64,000 bases of DNA from Sansalvadorimonas sp965221135 (GCA_965221135.1 CBDCRZ010000003.1:124001-188000); one strand, 5' to 3'. Counted from the first letter of the stretch, positions 24,265-34,324 are shown. Made by a program: numbers and translations. The notes: generated by a model not told the origin, from the sequence alone.

Positions 24265-25863
24265 ATGAAAAAAATGAAGAGGCGTCTTATCGTTGGGTAT
24301 ACCTTTGTACTTCTCGTCCTCATCCTTCCAGTGGTATCCGAAGCTAACGTCGAATGCTCTGCCCCCGCTATGTATGGTCGTTGGAAGCAACTTCCTCTGA
24401 GTGATAATCAGGCTCAGGAGTTGATGGAGGCTATTACCTTGTTTAATCAAATTAATGAGGTAACAAAGGAAGCCAGAAGCGTTGCTACTGCAGATATTTT
24501 TGAATCTGAACTCTTGCCCCGTTATCTGTCACGCATTGTTCCACTGATTGGTTATGATCCAATCGCCCTTCAGATAGGTAGAGAAGTCAAGAGCCAATTC
24601 ACCAGGAATAACGGCGAGACATATATCGCAAATAATGAGCATTATGTCTTTGTATCTGGCTGGAATAACTATTTGCGCATACTCAATAGCCTTGGAAAAA
24701 GGCTCAGAAAAGCAGTTCAAGACCAATTGGGAGTGGATTTATATGAAGTAAAAAGGGAAGACTGGTCGAAGATTTCAACAGTGAATAAAAAACGATTTCA
24801 CCTGCCCCTCATAGCTGCCAGTAGGAGCAAAGATCGATATCTCACAAAAACCAAACGTCTTTCAATCCAGAGTGTATTGAGAATTAATGAGACTTTTTTG
24901 GATATTATTTACAAAGATTATTTAAAAGGGGCAGGTTTTCAAGAGCGCCCCGTTGTTTTTGGAGGCTATATTTCACCGGAGATTGCGAACAGGTATGTAA
25001 GGTCTTCTCTTTTTTATGATGATCCTGTTTTTTCAGGCGGTATTCTTCATGGGAAATATTCTCACTTATTCTCTGCTGTTGCATTGATTGAGCATTTCCG
25101 TATGAATAACCACTGGTTTGGCGATATCGCAGAAAATGCCATTTGGGATCACCTTATTGATAATGTCGGATCTCTAACAATGGAGAGTAAGAAGAAAGCT
25201 AATTATCTTGAATGTAAAGTGGATACAACAGAAGAAATTGTATCTATGGAGTGGAATTATATGCGGTATCCATCCTCCGCAAACCCCGTAGCTCTCAATC
25301 AGGCTTTGATGCAGGGTTTTTTCTCTAAGGTTGTGAATGAAGCAAAGGCGGGAACATTAGCAGCGACCAGAATGATAAAAGTGATAACAGGAGAGGATGT
25401 CCCGGAAGAACTTTTATCGCAGACGCTGAGTGAGATAGAAGAAAATATTAAAGTCATAGAGAATTTTTTGATCGTTGATATGGATAATGATTTCAACGTG
25501 ATCTACACGCTGAGTAAGGGTTACCCCCCTATTGTCGATTCTTTCAGTCGCCATGCAGGATTCTTTATAGCGCAAATTTACCCGGATTTATTTACAGAAA
25601 AGAGTAGAAAAAGAGTAAGAAGAAGATTCTTGATGATGGATATACTGGAAAATCCAGGTACCAGAGGCAATTTCAGTCGCATGATGCGTGAACCTGTATT
25701 TCTTCTGAATGAGGATATTTCACTGTTTGAAGGCTCCCTGTATTACTGGTTTCAGGGTATCCGGGCAAAATGGCTTGAAGAAAACGCTATCCCGATCATC
25801 GAAACCGGTGGAGATACAGGAGGGGCACTTATTTACCGACTTCGTGCGCCTCAGGAAAACTGA
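24265..25863 (+). CDS. Secreted hypothetical protein, 532 aa
   Basis: ATG 24265 follows AAGGA at good spacing. Residues 1-27 are a signal peptide (KKMKRR, then a long hydrophobic stretch ending SEA-N). The mature part is helical and charged with no recognised domain. A notable block at about 255-285 reads GGILHGKYSHLFSAVALIEH followed by ENAIWDHL. The sequence is visibly AT-richer than the flanking ribosomal and xerD genes, suggesting transfer. It lies alone between a terminator and a repeat-bearing gap. Probably exported; function unknown. Confidence 0.75.
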   Translation: MKKMKRRLIVGYTFVLLVLILPVVSEANVECSAPAMYGRWKQLPLSDNQAQELMEAITLFNQINEVTKEARSVATADIFESELLPRYLSRIVPLIGYDPIALQIGREVKSQFTRNNGETYIANNEHYVFVSGWNNYLRILNSLGKRLRKAVQDQLGVDLYEVKREDWSKISTVNKKRFHLPLIAASRSKDRYLTKTKRLSIQSVLRINETFLDIIYKDYLKGAGFQERPVVFGGYISPEIANRYVRSSLFYDDPVFSGGILHGKYSHLFSAVALIEHFRMNNHWFGDIAENAIWDHLIDNVGSLTMESKKKANYLECKVDTTEEIVSMEWNYMRYPSSANPVALNQALMQGFFSKVVNEAKAGTLAATRMIKVITGEDVPEELLSQTLSEIEENIKVIENFLIVDMDNDFNVIYTLSKGYPPIVDSFSRHAGFFIAQIYPDLFTEKSRKRVRRRFLMMDILENPGTRGNFSRMMREPVFLLNEDISLFEGSLYYWFQGIRAKWLEENAIPIIETGGDTGGALIYRLRAPQEN

Positions 25864-25900
25864 TAGCAAGCTTCTTAAGGGCGTTGCCTTTTTTTATGCC

Positions 25901-25974
25901 TGGCAAAAAGATCGCCCTGCCTGATTCCCGTGGGCAGTGGCAAAAAGATCGCCCTGCCTGATTCCCGTGGGCAG
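25901..25974. repeat. 37-bp tandem duplication, two exact units
   Basis: Bases 25901-25937 are repeated exactly and immediately at 25938-25974. Each unit contains CAAAAAGATCGCCCTGCC and ends GTGGGCAG. It lies just after the 532-aa gene. Confidence 0.93.
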
Positions 25975-26250
25975 TAGAGGTAAAAAAGAGAGGCAGTTCA
26001 CAGCCGTAACAATAATGTCACAATAAATGCGCTGAAAAGTTGATGTTGTAAGCCAGCTGGATATCTTCAGTCGGGAAGTCCCCACTTTAGGTTAGGGGGC
26101 TTCATGAAGTCTCGGTTCTTTATGAGCTGTCCGATGGATGACACAGATATTGTTATCTGTACTGAAAGGAGGTCTTTGACCTGAAGTAGCAAGTGTGGAG
26201 TTGGTCATGACCAGGAATTAGCCATATCTAAATAATAAAAAGGCTTACCT
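25975..26250. other. Intergenic leader of the cytochrome-like gene
   Basis: 276 bp. A possible hairpin (AAGTCCCC near 26077 against GGGGGCTT near 26094) has no U-run. The promoter of the 1025-aa gene is expected here but not clearly visible. Confidence 0.4.
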
Positions 26251-29200
26251 GTGAAATTAGTCAGAAAACTCAGAACGTTGTGCCTGGCAGGGGCCACGTA
26301 TCTGCTCTCAATACATTCCCTTGCCAACCCTCCGTCGTTTATAGCTTTTGAGTCAGGTTCTGTACGCCCGATGGCGATGTCAGGCGATTCTAAAAAGCTC
26401 TACGTGACAAACACTCCGGACAACGTCGTTGAAGTATTCTCCATATCGGCTTCCGGTGCCCTTAATCATGCGGAATCTATTCCTGTGGGAATGGAGCCTG
26501 TTGCTCTGGCCGTCAATGGTAATGATCTGTGGGTGGTAAACCATCTTTCGGACTCGGTGAGTATTGTTGATACGGCCCGTTCGGTGGTGAAAAGAACGTT
26601 GCTGGTGGGTGATGAACCCCGTGACATCGTCTTTGCCAAAGGTAAGGCCTTTATTACCACCGCCCACCGCGGCCAACACAGAGCCCACACTTCCCTGAAC
26701 GACGTTCCGGGTGCAGGTGATCCACAAGTTCATACCCCCAGTGTGTCCCGTGCAGATGTCTGGGTATTTGATGCCGGTAACCAGGGGCAGGCTTTGGGTG
26801 GTAAACCGGTTAAAATTGTAGAGCTGTTTGGTGACACTCCCCGTGCACTGACAGTCAGCCCTGATGGCAACAGTGTATATACGGCAGTGTTCAACTCCGG
26901 TAACCAGACGACTGTTGTTCACGAGTCTGTCGTTTGTGGAGGTTTCGAGGATGTTGCTCCCCAGATGGTAACAGTCAGGCGTGTGAGTGTTCGGGTAGAT
27001 GAACCTGACTGCTCTGTGCAGGATGGTATTACCTCTCCTAATGGTCTTCCCAGTGGTAAATTACCTGCCAATCGTCCTGCTCCTGGTCGTAACGCAGATG
27101 GTGTGATTCAGCCCTGGACTGGCATGATCGTGAAGTTTGATAAGGAAACCGGACAGTGGAAAGACACCCGGGGACTGAACTTCTCTAATGCCATTCGTTT
27201 CCATTTGCCGGACTATGATGTTTTCTCCATTGATGCCAACTCTCTGGATATGACTCAGTCCTACCCGCATGTTGGTACAACGCTGTTCAATATGGTGACC
27301 AACCCGGTAACCGGTAAGGTTTACGTTTCCAATACTGATGCCAACAACTCGACGCGTTTTGAAGGCCCCGGTATTCACGGTGGTACTACGGTTCAGGGCA
27401 ATATCGCCAAGTCCCGTATTACAGTCATCGATCCTGCCACTGGTGCGGTTAAGCCCCGTCACCTGAATAAGCACATTGATTACTCTGTATTGAAAGCGCC
27501 GGAGAGCGTGAAGCAGCATACTGTCTCTACACCTCTGGAAATGCAGATAACCGAAGACGGCTCCACTCTGTTTGTTGCGGCTGTAGGTTCTAACAAGATT
27601 GCTGTGTACAACACGGCTGATCTGGAGAGTGACAGCAAGTGGAACAATTTACAGCCCGAAGCCGTGAGTGTTAACCACATTGCTGTGGAAGGTGGCCCAC
27701 AGGGGATTCTGCTGGATGAAAGCAACAACGGCAACAACGGCCAGCTGTATGTGCTGACTCGTTTCGATAACAGCGTTAAGGTCATTGATGCGACAACGGG
27801 GGCACAGCGTCAGTCTCTGGCTATGTATAACCCTGAGCCGGCAGACCTGCAGGCAGGTCGTTTTATGCTCTATGACGCTAACCGGACGTCGTCCAACGGT
27901 GAGTCCTCCTGTGCTTCCTGTCACGTATTCGGTGATATGGACCACCTGGCCTGGAACCTGGGTAATCCTGATGGCGGAAATACTTACAACAGTAACCCGT
28001 TTCCCACTGAGCACATCACTCGCCTGAATTGCCAGACGCGGCAAGCCTGGATGTTTGATGATTGCTATTTCGCCGAGCTTTTAAACGGTGATGGTAAAGA
28101 GAGAACCCTCTCTTCCATGAAGGGACCAATGACCACTCAAACTATGCGTGGTATGGGTAATTCTGGTCATATGCACTGGCGTGCTGACCGTGTGACGGGT
28201 TATTTCGGTACTGATACAGAGACTAATCCTGAGCTGCTGGATGAGCGCCTCTCCTTCAAGAACTTCATTGTGGCCTTTGAAGGCCTGCTGGGTATGGAGG
28301 TGAATCTTGACGGTGGTGTTCAGGCTACCAACAAGACTGCCGGGCGTGTTGCTCTTGAGCAGGATGTGGATAAGTTCGCCGACTTTATGTTGAGCGTTCA
28401 GTTGCCGCCGAATCCCCTGCGTAAGCTGGATAACGGGCACAGTGCGTCTGCCCTGCTGGGTGATGATTTCTTTGATGGTCCACGCCGTTCCGATGGTGTG
28501 GAGGATGATTCACTGTTCAGGCCTGCCAGTCGTCAGGATGGTTTCACTTGTGCTGATTGTCATAAGCATGACCCTTCCAGGGGTTGGTATGGCACCAATG
28601 GTGAAGTGTCTCATGGTGGTGAAATCATGATCCTCAAGGCACCTCATTTCCGTAACCTGTACCAGCGTATCGGTATGTTTGGTCTGCCTGACCGTTTAGG
28701 TTTCCAGATCAGTGCCACCCGTGAGCACCAGGGTGAGCAGGTCCGTGGATTTGGCTTCCTGCATGATGGCGCAACCGATCAGCTGTTCCAGTTCCTGCAG
28801 GGCGGTGTGTTCGATAACGGAGACGTAGGTTGTCCTCCAGGTATGACTGCAGAGCTTCATGGTTGTACCTTTAATGACCAGTCGGGTTCTGTTGGTATTC
28901 CTAACGACACGGTGCGTCAGGGTTTGGTCGATTACCTGCTGGAGTTTGATACTGATCTGGCACCTGCTGTTGGTCAGCAGATTACCATCAATGAGAGTGC
29001 GACATCTGGCATGTTGGACCGTTTGAGCTTTTTGGAGGATCGTGCTGTTGCACCGTTTGTCTCGAAGCTTCTGGGTGGAAACACGACTCAGTGTGATCTG
29101 GTCGCCCGCGGTGTGGTCAATGGTGAGAAGCGTGGCTATCTGCTGAAAAATGGCAGTTACCAGGCTGACAAGGCCGGTGACGCGAGCAGGAGCAAGACTC

Positions 29201-29328
29201 AGATCCGGAATCTTGCCAGGTCAGGCAGCAATAGTCTGACCTTCACCTGTGTGCCTCCGGGTTCCGGTGCCCGGGTTGCACTTGATCGTGATGAGGATGG
29301 TGTCCTGAATCGGGATGAATCCGCCTGA
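26251..29328 (+). CDS. Exported beta-propeller/cytochrome c fusion, 1025 aa
   Basis: The GTG start follows AAAAAGG. A signal peptide (about 25 residues, ending LA-NPPS) implies a periplasmic or exported protein. Residues about 30-540 hold YVTN/NHL-type beta-propeller repeats (LYVTNTPDNVVEVF, VYVSNTD, LFVAAVGSNKIAVYN). Two c-type haem motifs follow: CASCH at 554-558 and CADCH at 767-771. This pairs with the di-haem layout of cytochrome c peroxidase/MauG-like proteins. The C-terminus has DRDEDGVLNRDE, an EF-hand-like calcium loop. Expected role: haem-dependent redox chemistry or electron transfer with a binding or docking propeller; substrate unknown. It is monocistronic with its own terminator. 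Confidence 0.82.
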   Translation: MKLVRKLRTLCLAGATYLLSIHSLANPPSFIAFESGSVRPMAMSGDSKKLYVTNTPDNVVEVFSISASGALNHAESIPVGMEPVALAVNGNDLWVVNHLSDSVSIVDTARSVVKRTLLVGDEPRDIVFAKGKAFITTAHRGQHRAHTSLNDVPGAGDPQVHTPSVSRADVWVFDAGNQGQALGGKPVKIVELFGDTPRALTVSPDGNSVYTAVFNSGNQTTVVHESVVCGGFEDVAPQMVTVRRVSVRVDEPDCSVQDGITSPNGLPSGKLPANRPAPGRNADGVIQPWTGMIVKFDKETGQWKDTRGLNFSNAIRFHLPDYDVFSIDANSLDMTQSYPHVGTTLFNMVTNPVTGKVYVSNTDANNSTRFEGPGIHGGTTVQGNIAKSRITVIDPATGAVKPRHLNKHIDYSVLKAPESVKQHTVSTPLEMQITEDGSTLFVAAVGSNKIAVYNTADLESDSKWNNLQPEAVSVNHIAVEGGPQGILLDESNNGNNGQLYVLTRFDNSVKVIDATTGAQRQSLAMYNPEPADLQAGRFMLYDANRTSSNGESSCASCHVFGDMDHLAWNLGNPDGGNTYNSNPFPTEHITRLNCQTRQAWMFDDCYFAELLNGDGKERTLSSMKGPMTTQTMRGMGNSGHMHWRADRVTGYFGTDTETNPELLDERLSFKNFIVAFEGLLGMEVNLDGGVQATNKTAGRVALEQDVDKFADFMLSVQLPPNPLRKLDNGHSASALLGDDFFDGPRRSDGVEDDSLFRPASRQDGFTCADCHKHDPSRGWYGTNGEVSHGGEIMILKAPHFRNLYQRIGMFGLPDRLGFQISATREHQGEQVRGFGFLHDGATDQLFQFLQGGVFDNGDVGCPPGMTAELHGCTFNDQSGSVGIPNDTVRQGLVDYLLEFDTDLAPAVGQQITINESATSGMLDRLSFLEDRAVAPFVSKLLGGNTTQCDLVARGVVNGEKRGYLLKNGSYQADKAGDASRSKTQIRNLARSGSNSLTFTCVPPGSGARVALDRDEDGVLNRDESA

Positions 29329-29376
29329 TAAATGTTAGTGGTTAACAACTCTTCCTGAAGATGTTGTAGCCGATCT

Positions 29377-29409
29377 AAAGCCCGCCTCTGGTAACAGGGG
29401 CGGGCTTTT
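29377..29409 (+). terminator. Rho-independent terminator after the cytochrome fusion gene
   Basis: AAAGCCCGCC (29377-29386) pairs with GGCGGGCTTT (29399-29408) around a 12-nt loop, with a short T tract. Confidence 0.85.
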
Positions 29410-29496
29410 ATGTTTGTCTGGGATTTGTGTGTTTTTGCCTGTTTTTCATGGCGTAGTCGGGCATAATGCATTGATTGCTATGGAAAAGGTTGTCAT

Positions 29497-30429
29497 GTGT
29501 CTGCAGGGAAGAGTGCCGCCAAACGCGGTGCAGCATCGCAAGCGTTGCTTCCGGAGCTGGGTGAGTACCTGGAATTTCTCTGGCTCGAAAAGGGTCTGAG
29601 TGACAACAGTCGTGCGGCCTATCGCAGGGATTTGCAGCAACTGGCCTTATGGGTGGCAGATAATGATTGCACGCTTCTGACGCTTTCCCGTAAACAACTG
29701 CAAAGCTTTCTGGCCTGGCGAAATGAACAGGACTACAACGCCCGTTCCATGGCTCGCATGCTCTCTTCTGTTCGTGGTTTTTATAAATGGCTGCTGCGTC
29801 AGGAGCGTATTACTGAAAATCCGGCTTTGTTAATCGAATCCCCCAAATGCGGGCGGGCTCTCCCGAAGACTCTGTCTGAAACCGATGTTGATCACCTCCT
29901 TGACGCTCCCGATCTGGCCACACCTATTGGTCTGCGTGATCGTGCTATGCTGGAGCTGCTTTATGCCTGTGGTTTGCGGGTGTCGGAGTTGGTGAACCTT
30001 GAGCTGACCAGTGTGAATCTGCGTCAGGGAGTATTGCGTATACAGGGGAAGGGCGGCAAGGAACGACTGGTTCCCATGGGAGAAGCCGCTTGTGAGTGGT
30101 TGGAACAGTATGTCAGTGAAGCCCGGGATGCCTGCCTGAAAGGGAAGAGCAGCCATGTGGTTTTTCCGGGTCGCGATGGTGGGCCCATGACTCGCCAGAC
30201 CTTTTGGCACCGAATCAAAAAGTACGCTTTGGAAGCCGGTATCAGCACGGCGTTATCGCCCCATGTGTTGCGCCATGCCTTTGCGACTCATTTGTTAAAT
30301 CACGGGGCGGATCTCCGTGTTGTGCAAATGTTGTTAGGTCACAGTGATCTGTCTACAACCCAGATCTATACTCATGTGGCACAGCATCGTTTGCAGGTTC
30401 TGCATAAGGCTCATCATCCCAGAGGCTAG
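29497..30429 (+). CDS. xerD: Site-specific tyrosine recombinase XerD
   Basis: This 310-aa recombinase acts with XerC at dif to resolve chromosome dimers. The N-terminal SAM-like DNA-binding domain (SDNSRAAYRRDL, SVRGFYKWLLRQ) precedes the catalytic domain with R161 (CGLRVSEL), K185 (GKGGKERLVPMG), H256 and R259 (HVLRHAFATH), H282 (LLGHSDLST) and nucleophile Y291. The GTG start matches the usual length with a short extra N-terminus. Position before dsbC is the normal gammaproteobacterial order, so this is the housekeeping Xer protein and not a mobile integrase. Confidence 0.97.
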   Translation: MSAGKSAAKRGAASQALLPELGEYLEFLWLEKGLSDNSRAAYRRDLQQLALWVADNDCTLLTLSRKQLQSFLAWRNEQDYNARSMARMLSSVRGFYKWLLRQERITENPALLIESPKCGRALPKTLSETDVDHLLDAPDLATPIGLRDRAMLELLYACGLRVSELVNLELTSVNLRQGVLRIQGKGGKERLVPMGEAACEWLEQYVSEARDACLKGKSSHVVFPGRDGGPMTRQTFWHRIKKYALEAGISTALSPHVLRHAFATHLLNHGADLRVVQMLLGHSDLSTTQIYTHVAQHRLQVLHKAHHPRG

Positions 30430-30523
30430 CTCTAGATGGCTTTGGGGCAGCGGCAGGAAGCGGGGCGTTGAACAGGGATTGTTGAAAACAATCGAACAAA
30501 ATTCAGGCGCAAAGAGGTTGCCA

Positions 30524-31351
30524 ATGTTAAAAGGAAAATGGCTGGGGGCTCTGACCCTTTCGGTAATGATGCTCTCAACCCTGTCTGGTATGAGTCAGGC
30601 GGCTGATGCAGCGGCTACCAGTAAGGCGGCAGCGGAGAAAACTTCAGAGGTGAGTGAGCCTGTCAGTGAAGCTATTCGCGCGGGCATCAAGCGAGTGGCT
30701 CCCGGGCTGCTGTCAGAAAAAATCAGCACGACACCTGTTGCAGGCGTATTTGAAGTAGTGATGCATTCTGGAGAGATTCTTTATATCACCGGTGATGGAA
30801 GCTACGTGTTCGGCGGCGATCTGATGAAGGTCGAAGATGGTGGTCTCGATAACCTGACCGAGAAGGTGCGCGCCAGACAGGTGAAGAGCGCTCTGGTCAA
30901 GGTCGATGTCAAGGACATGATCGTGTTCCCGGCCGTGGGCGAGAAAAAAGCCACCATGTATGTGTTTACAGATGTGGACTGTGGCTACTGCCGCAAGCTG
31001 CACCAGGAAGTGTCTGACCTGAACAAGGCGGGTGTGGAGGTGCGCTATCTGGCCTTCCCTCGTGGTGGTCAGCGTGCTCCGGCCTTTGCAAAAATGGTTT
31101 CCGCATGGTGCGCTGCAGATCGTAATCAGGCAATGAATACCCTGAAAAATGGTGGTTCTATTCCTCCCCAGACCTGCGACAACCCAGTGCAAAAACAGTA
31201 TGAACTGGGTCTGGCCCTGAATGTGCGTGGTACTCCGGCCATCTTTCTCGAAGACGGACGTTCCGTACCCGGTTATCAGCCAGCCCCTGCGTTGTTGAAG
31301 CTGATGGGTGTGGCTCCAGATGCGAACAGCCCGGACGCTGACAAAAAGTAA
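30524..31351 (+). CDS. dsbC: Thiol:disulfide interchange protein DsbC
   Basis: This is a 275-aa periplasmic disulfide isomerase. ATG 30524 follows AGAGG and opens a signal peptide (LSVMMLSTLSGMSQA-A); the longer frame from 30344 overlaps xerD and is rejected. The N-terminal dimerisation domain (about 45-115) leads to a thioredoxin fold with the active site C153-G-Y-C156 in FTDVDCGYCRKLH, and the cis-Pro loop RGTPAIF. A second cysteine pair (WCAADRN and QTCDNP) is typical of DsbC. It is kept reduced by DsbD in known systems. Confidence 0.96.
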   Translation: MLKGKWLGALTLSVMMLSTLSGMSQAADAAATSKAAAEKTSEVSEPVSEAIRAGIKRVAPGLLSEKISTTPVAGVFEVVMHSGEILYITGDGSYVFGGDLMKVEDGGLDNLTEKVRARQVKSALVKVDVKDMIVFPAVGEKKATMYVFTDVDCGYCRKLHQEVSDLNKAGVEVRYLAFPRGGQRAPAFAKMVSAWCAADRNQAMNTLKNGGSIPPQTCDNPVQKQYELGLALNVRGTPAIFLEDGRSVPGYQPAPALLKLMGVAPDANSPDADKK

Positions 31352-31545
31352 TTATGTCTTCCAGTGGCCTGCCTGACACGTTTCAGGCAGGGTCTGGACA
31401 TCCTGCCAGCTTTATTTTTCCCCCCTGACCCTTTACCCTTGCCCTGAGATAACCAGCGACCGTGTGCGCCTCTGGCAGAAGCCGGATCAATAGCAATAAT
31501 AAACAGCGATCGCGTAATAAAATTGTTCACATAAGGGGTGTCAGT

Positions 31546-32856
31546 TTGAAACCAGTCAAGCCGGTCAAAATAGGCGTCTGCGGACTGGGTACTGTCGGCA
31601 GTGGTACCGTCAATGTGCTGCGTCGTAATGCCGATGTACTATCCAGTCGCACCGGGCGTACTCTTGAAGTGGCTCAGATTGCCCTTCGTCGTCCCAATCC
31701 CCTCTGCGATACTGCCGGTATTGCCACCACTTCTGATATTTTTGAAGTCGCCACCAACCCCGAAATTGATATTGTTGTTGAACTGATCGGTGGCTATGAA
31801 GTGGCCAAAGAGCTGGTGCTGAAGGCGATCGACAATGGCAAGCATGTGGTCACCGCCAACAAGGCGCTGATTGCTGAACATGGTAATGAGATTTTTTCCC
31901 GCGCCCGTGAAAAGGGTGTGGTTGTCGCCTATGAAGCCGGTGTTGCTGGCGGTATTCCTGCCATTAAAGCCCTTCGTGAAGGTCTGGTTGCTAACCGCAT
32001 TAACTGGCTGGCGGGCATCATCAACGGTACCGGTAACTTTATCCTTACCGAAATGAAAGAAAAGGGCAGCCCTTTTGCGGATGTGCTGAAGCAGGCGCAG
32101 GAGTTGGGTTATGCCGAAGCCGACCCTACCTTTGATGTGGAAGGCATTGACGCAGCGCACAAGCTGGCGATTCTTGCGGCCAACGCTTTTGGCACTCCGC
32201 TGATGTTTGACCGCACTTATACCGAGGGCATCAGCAAGGTGACACCGGAAGACCTGCAGTACGCCCAGGAGCTGGGTTACCGCATCAAGCATCTGGGTAT
32301 TGCCCGGCGTACGGATGCTGGTGTGGAGCTGCGTGTGCATCCAACTCTGGTACCGGAATCCCACCTGCTGGCCAGTGTTGATGGTGTGATGAATACAGTG
32401 CTGGTTGATGGCGATGCTGTGGGTCAGACTCTCTACTACGGCCCTGGTGCCGGCTGTGAAGCGACTGCATCTGCGGTTGTTGCTGATATTGCAGACATTG
32501 CTCGTGTCATCGATGCTCCTCAAGTGGCTGTTGAACCACTGTCTCCTTTAGCGGGTGGAGAAGAGCTGCAGGCCCTGCCTATTGGTGAGGTGAACGCCGC
32601 CTGCTACCTGCGTATGAGTGTGCAGGACCAGCCGGGTGTACTGATGAAGGTCACCGAAATTCTCGGTCAGCACGGTATTAATATTGATGCCCTGCTGCAG
32701 AAAGAGACCCGTGCGGCAGACGGCTCTGTGCATATTGTTCTGTTAACCCATGAAATCCGCGAAAGCCTGCTGAGCGATGCTCTGGCAGAGCTGGAAGCGC
32801 TGGATGAGATTGTCGGCACTGTTGCCCATATCCGTGTTGAACACCTGAGCGGCTAA
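31546..32856 (+). CDS. hom: Homoserine dehydrogenase
   Basis: This enzyme makes homoserine from aspartate semialdehyde with NAD(P)H, for threonine and methionine synthesis. The protein is 436 aa, monofunctional, as in Pseudomonas. It shows the nucleotide fold GLGTVG (residues 13-18), VVTANKALIA, the catalytic-domain segments YEAGVAGGIP and IINGTGNFIL, and a C-terminal ACT domain (DQPGVLMKVTEILGQHGIN) for feedback control. A TTG start at 31546 after AAGGGGTGTC gives the family N-terminus; a longer frame from 31462 is not supported. thrC follows after 25 bp, forming an operon. Confidence 0.96.
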   Translation: MKPVKPVKIGVCGLGTVGSGTVNVLRRNADVLSSRTGRTLEVAQIALRRPNPLCDTAGIATTSDIFEVATNPEIDIVVELIGGYEVAKELVLKAIDNGKHVVTANKALIAEHGNEIFSRAREKGVVVAYEAGVAGGIPAIKALREGLVANRINWLAGIINGTGNFILTEMKEKGSPFADVLKQAQELGYAEADPTFDVEGIDAAHKLAILAANAFGTPLMFDRTYTEGISKVTPEDLQYAQELGYRIKHLGIARRTDAGVELRVHPTLVPESHLLASVDGVMNTVLVDGDAVGQTLYYGPGAGCEATASAVVADIADIARVIDAPQVAVEPLSPLAGGEELQALPIGEVNAACYLRMSVQDQPGVLMKVTEILGQHGINIDALLQKETRAADGSVHIVLLTHEIRESLLSDALAELEALDEIVGTVAHIRVEHLSG

Positions 32857-32881
32857 CCCGAATTTTTGGATCAGTAGAATC

Positions 32882-34282
32882 ATGAAATATATCAGTACCC
32901 GCGGGCAGGCTCCCAGTCTCGAATTTGAAGATGTCATGCTCACCGGCATGGCCAGTGATGGCGGCCTATATGTGCCCGAATCCCTGCCCCAGTTCACTCC
33001 TGAAGATATGGAGCGTCTGGCGTCTCTGGATTACCCGGACCTTGCCGTAGAAATTATTCGCCCGTTTGTGGCTGACTTCCTGAGTGAAGAACAGCTGCAG
33101 AGCATTATTCGCGAGACTTATAGTGGATTCCGTCATCAAGCCGTTGCGCCTCTGGTTCAGACCGGCCCGCAGGAGTGGGTGATGGAACTGTTCCATGGTC
33201 CGACTCTGGCGTTCAAAGACTTCGCCCTGCAACTGCTTGGCCGTCTGCTGGATGAGTCCCTGAGTCGTCGTGATGAGAAGGCGGTGATTCTGGGTGCGAC
33301 CTCTGGCGACACAGGCTCTGCGGCTATTGAAGGTTGCAAGCCCTGCAAGCATGTGGATATCTTCATCATGCACCCACACAACCGGGTGTCTGAAGTCCAG
33401 CGTCGTCAGATGACCAGCGTGCTGGCAGACAATGTCCACAACATTGCCATCGAAGGCACTTTCGATGATTGTCAGGCGATGGTGAAAGCCAGCTTTGCGG
33501 ATCAGGAATTCCTGGGCGGCAAACGTCGTCTGGTGGCAGTGAACTCCATTAACTGGGCGCGCATCATGGCTCAGGTAGTTTACTACTTTCATGCGGCACT
33601 CTCTCTGGGAGCGCCAAAGCAGGAGGTTTCCTTCTCTGTGCCGACCGGTAATTTCGGCGATATCTTTGCCGGCTACATTGCCAGGAAAATGGGCCTTCCG
33701 GTTAAACAGTTGATTGTTGGTACCAACAGCAACGACATTCTTCACCGCTTCTTTGCTGATAATAATTACAGCAAGGAACAACTGGAGCCGACGCTGTCTC
33801 CGAGCATGGACATTATGGTGTCCAGTAACTTTGAGCGTCTGCTGTTTGATCTGCACGATCGTAATGGTGAGAAGCTGAAAGCGGTAATGGACAGCTTTGA
33901 TGCTGCGGGTGGTATCTCTATTGAAGATCAGCGCTGGCAGGCCGTGAAGCAGCTGTTCTCCAGTGACCGTGCATCTGATGAAGAAGTGGTTTCTGTTATT
34001 AAACAGGTGTCTGATGAGTGTGGCGGTTACCTGCTGGACCCTCATACCGCTATTGGTGTGAAGGCAGCCCGCGCCTGTCGTAACGATGCCCGTACTCCGG
34101 TTGTAGTACTGGCAACAGCACACCCTGTGAAGTTCCCTGAGTCAATTGTTCGTGCTGGTTTGGATGAGCCTAAGCTGCCTTTGTGGCTGGCTGATCTCCA
34201 TGAGCGCCCTGAGCAGTTCAATGTGCTGGAGAATGACCTGAAAGCTGTTCATGGTCATATTCAGAACACGCTAAAACTGTGA
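32882..34282 (+). CDS. thrC: Threonine synthase
   Basis: This 466-aa PLP enzyme converts O-phosphohomoserine to threonine. The N-terminus MKYISTRG and the segment FHGPTLAFKDFALQLL, with PLP-binding K112, are characteristic. ILGATSGDTGSAA is the phosphate-binding loop, followed by VPTGNFGDIFAGY. It is co-transcribed with hom and ends at a good terminator. Confidence 0.97.
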   Translation: MKYISTRGQAPSLEFEDVMLTGMASDGGLYVPESLPQFTPEDMERLASLDYPDLAVEIIRPFVADFLSEEQLQSIIRETYSGFRHQAVAPLVQTGPQEWVMELFHGPTLAFKDFALQLLGRLLDESLSRRDEKAVILGATSGDTGSAAIEGCKPCKHVDIFIMHPHNRVSEVQRRQMTSVLADNVHNIAIEGTFDDCQAMVKASFADQEFLGGKRRLVAVNSINWARIMAQVVYYFHAALSLGAPKQEVSFSVPTGNFGDIFAGYIARKMGLPVKQLIVGTNSNDILHRFFADNNYSKEQLEPTLSPSMDIMVSSNFERLLFDLHDRNGEKLKAVMDSFDAAGGISIEDQRWQAVKQLFSSDRASDEEVVSVIKQVSDECGGYLLDPHTAIGVKAARACRNDARTPVVVLATAHPVKFPESIVRAGLDEPKLPLWLADLHERPEQFNVLENDLKAVHGHIQNTLKL

Positions 34283-34324
34283 TGCGCTGATACAACTCTC
34301 AGAGTCAATATCATTTCAGAATAA

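Noticed and set aside
29497..30429. Tyrosine recombinase as a sign of a mobile element
   Set aside because: Sequence and the adjacent dsbC identify it as the housekeeping XerD.
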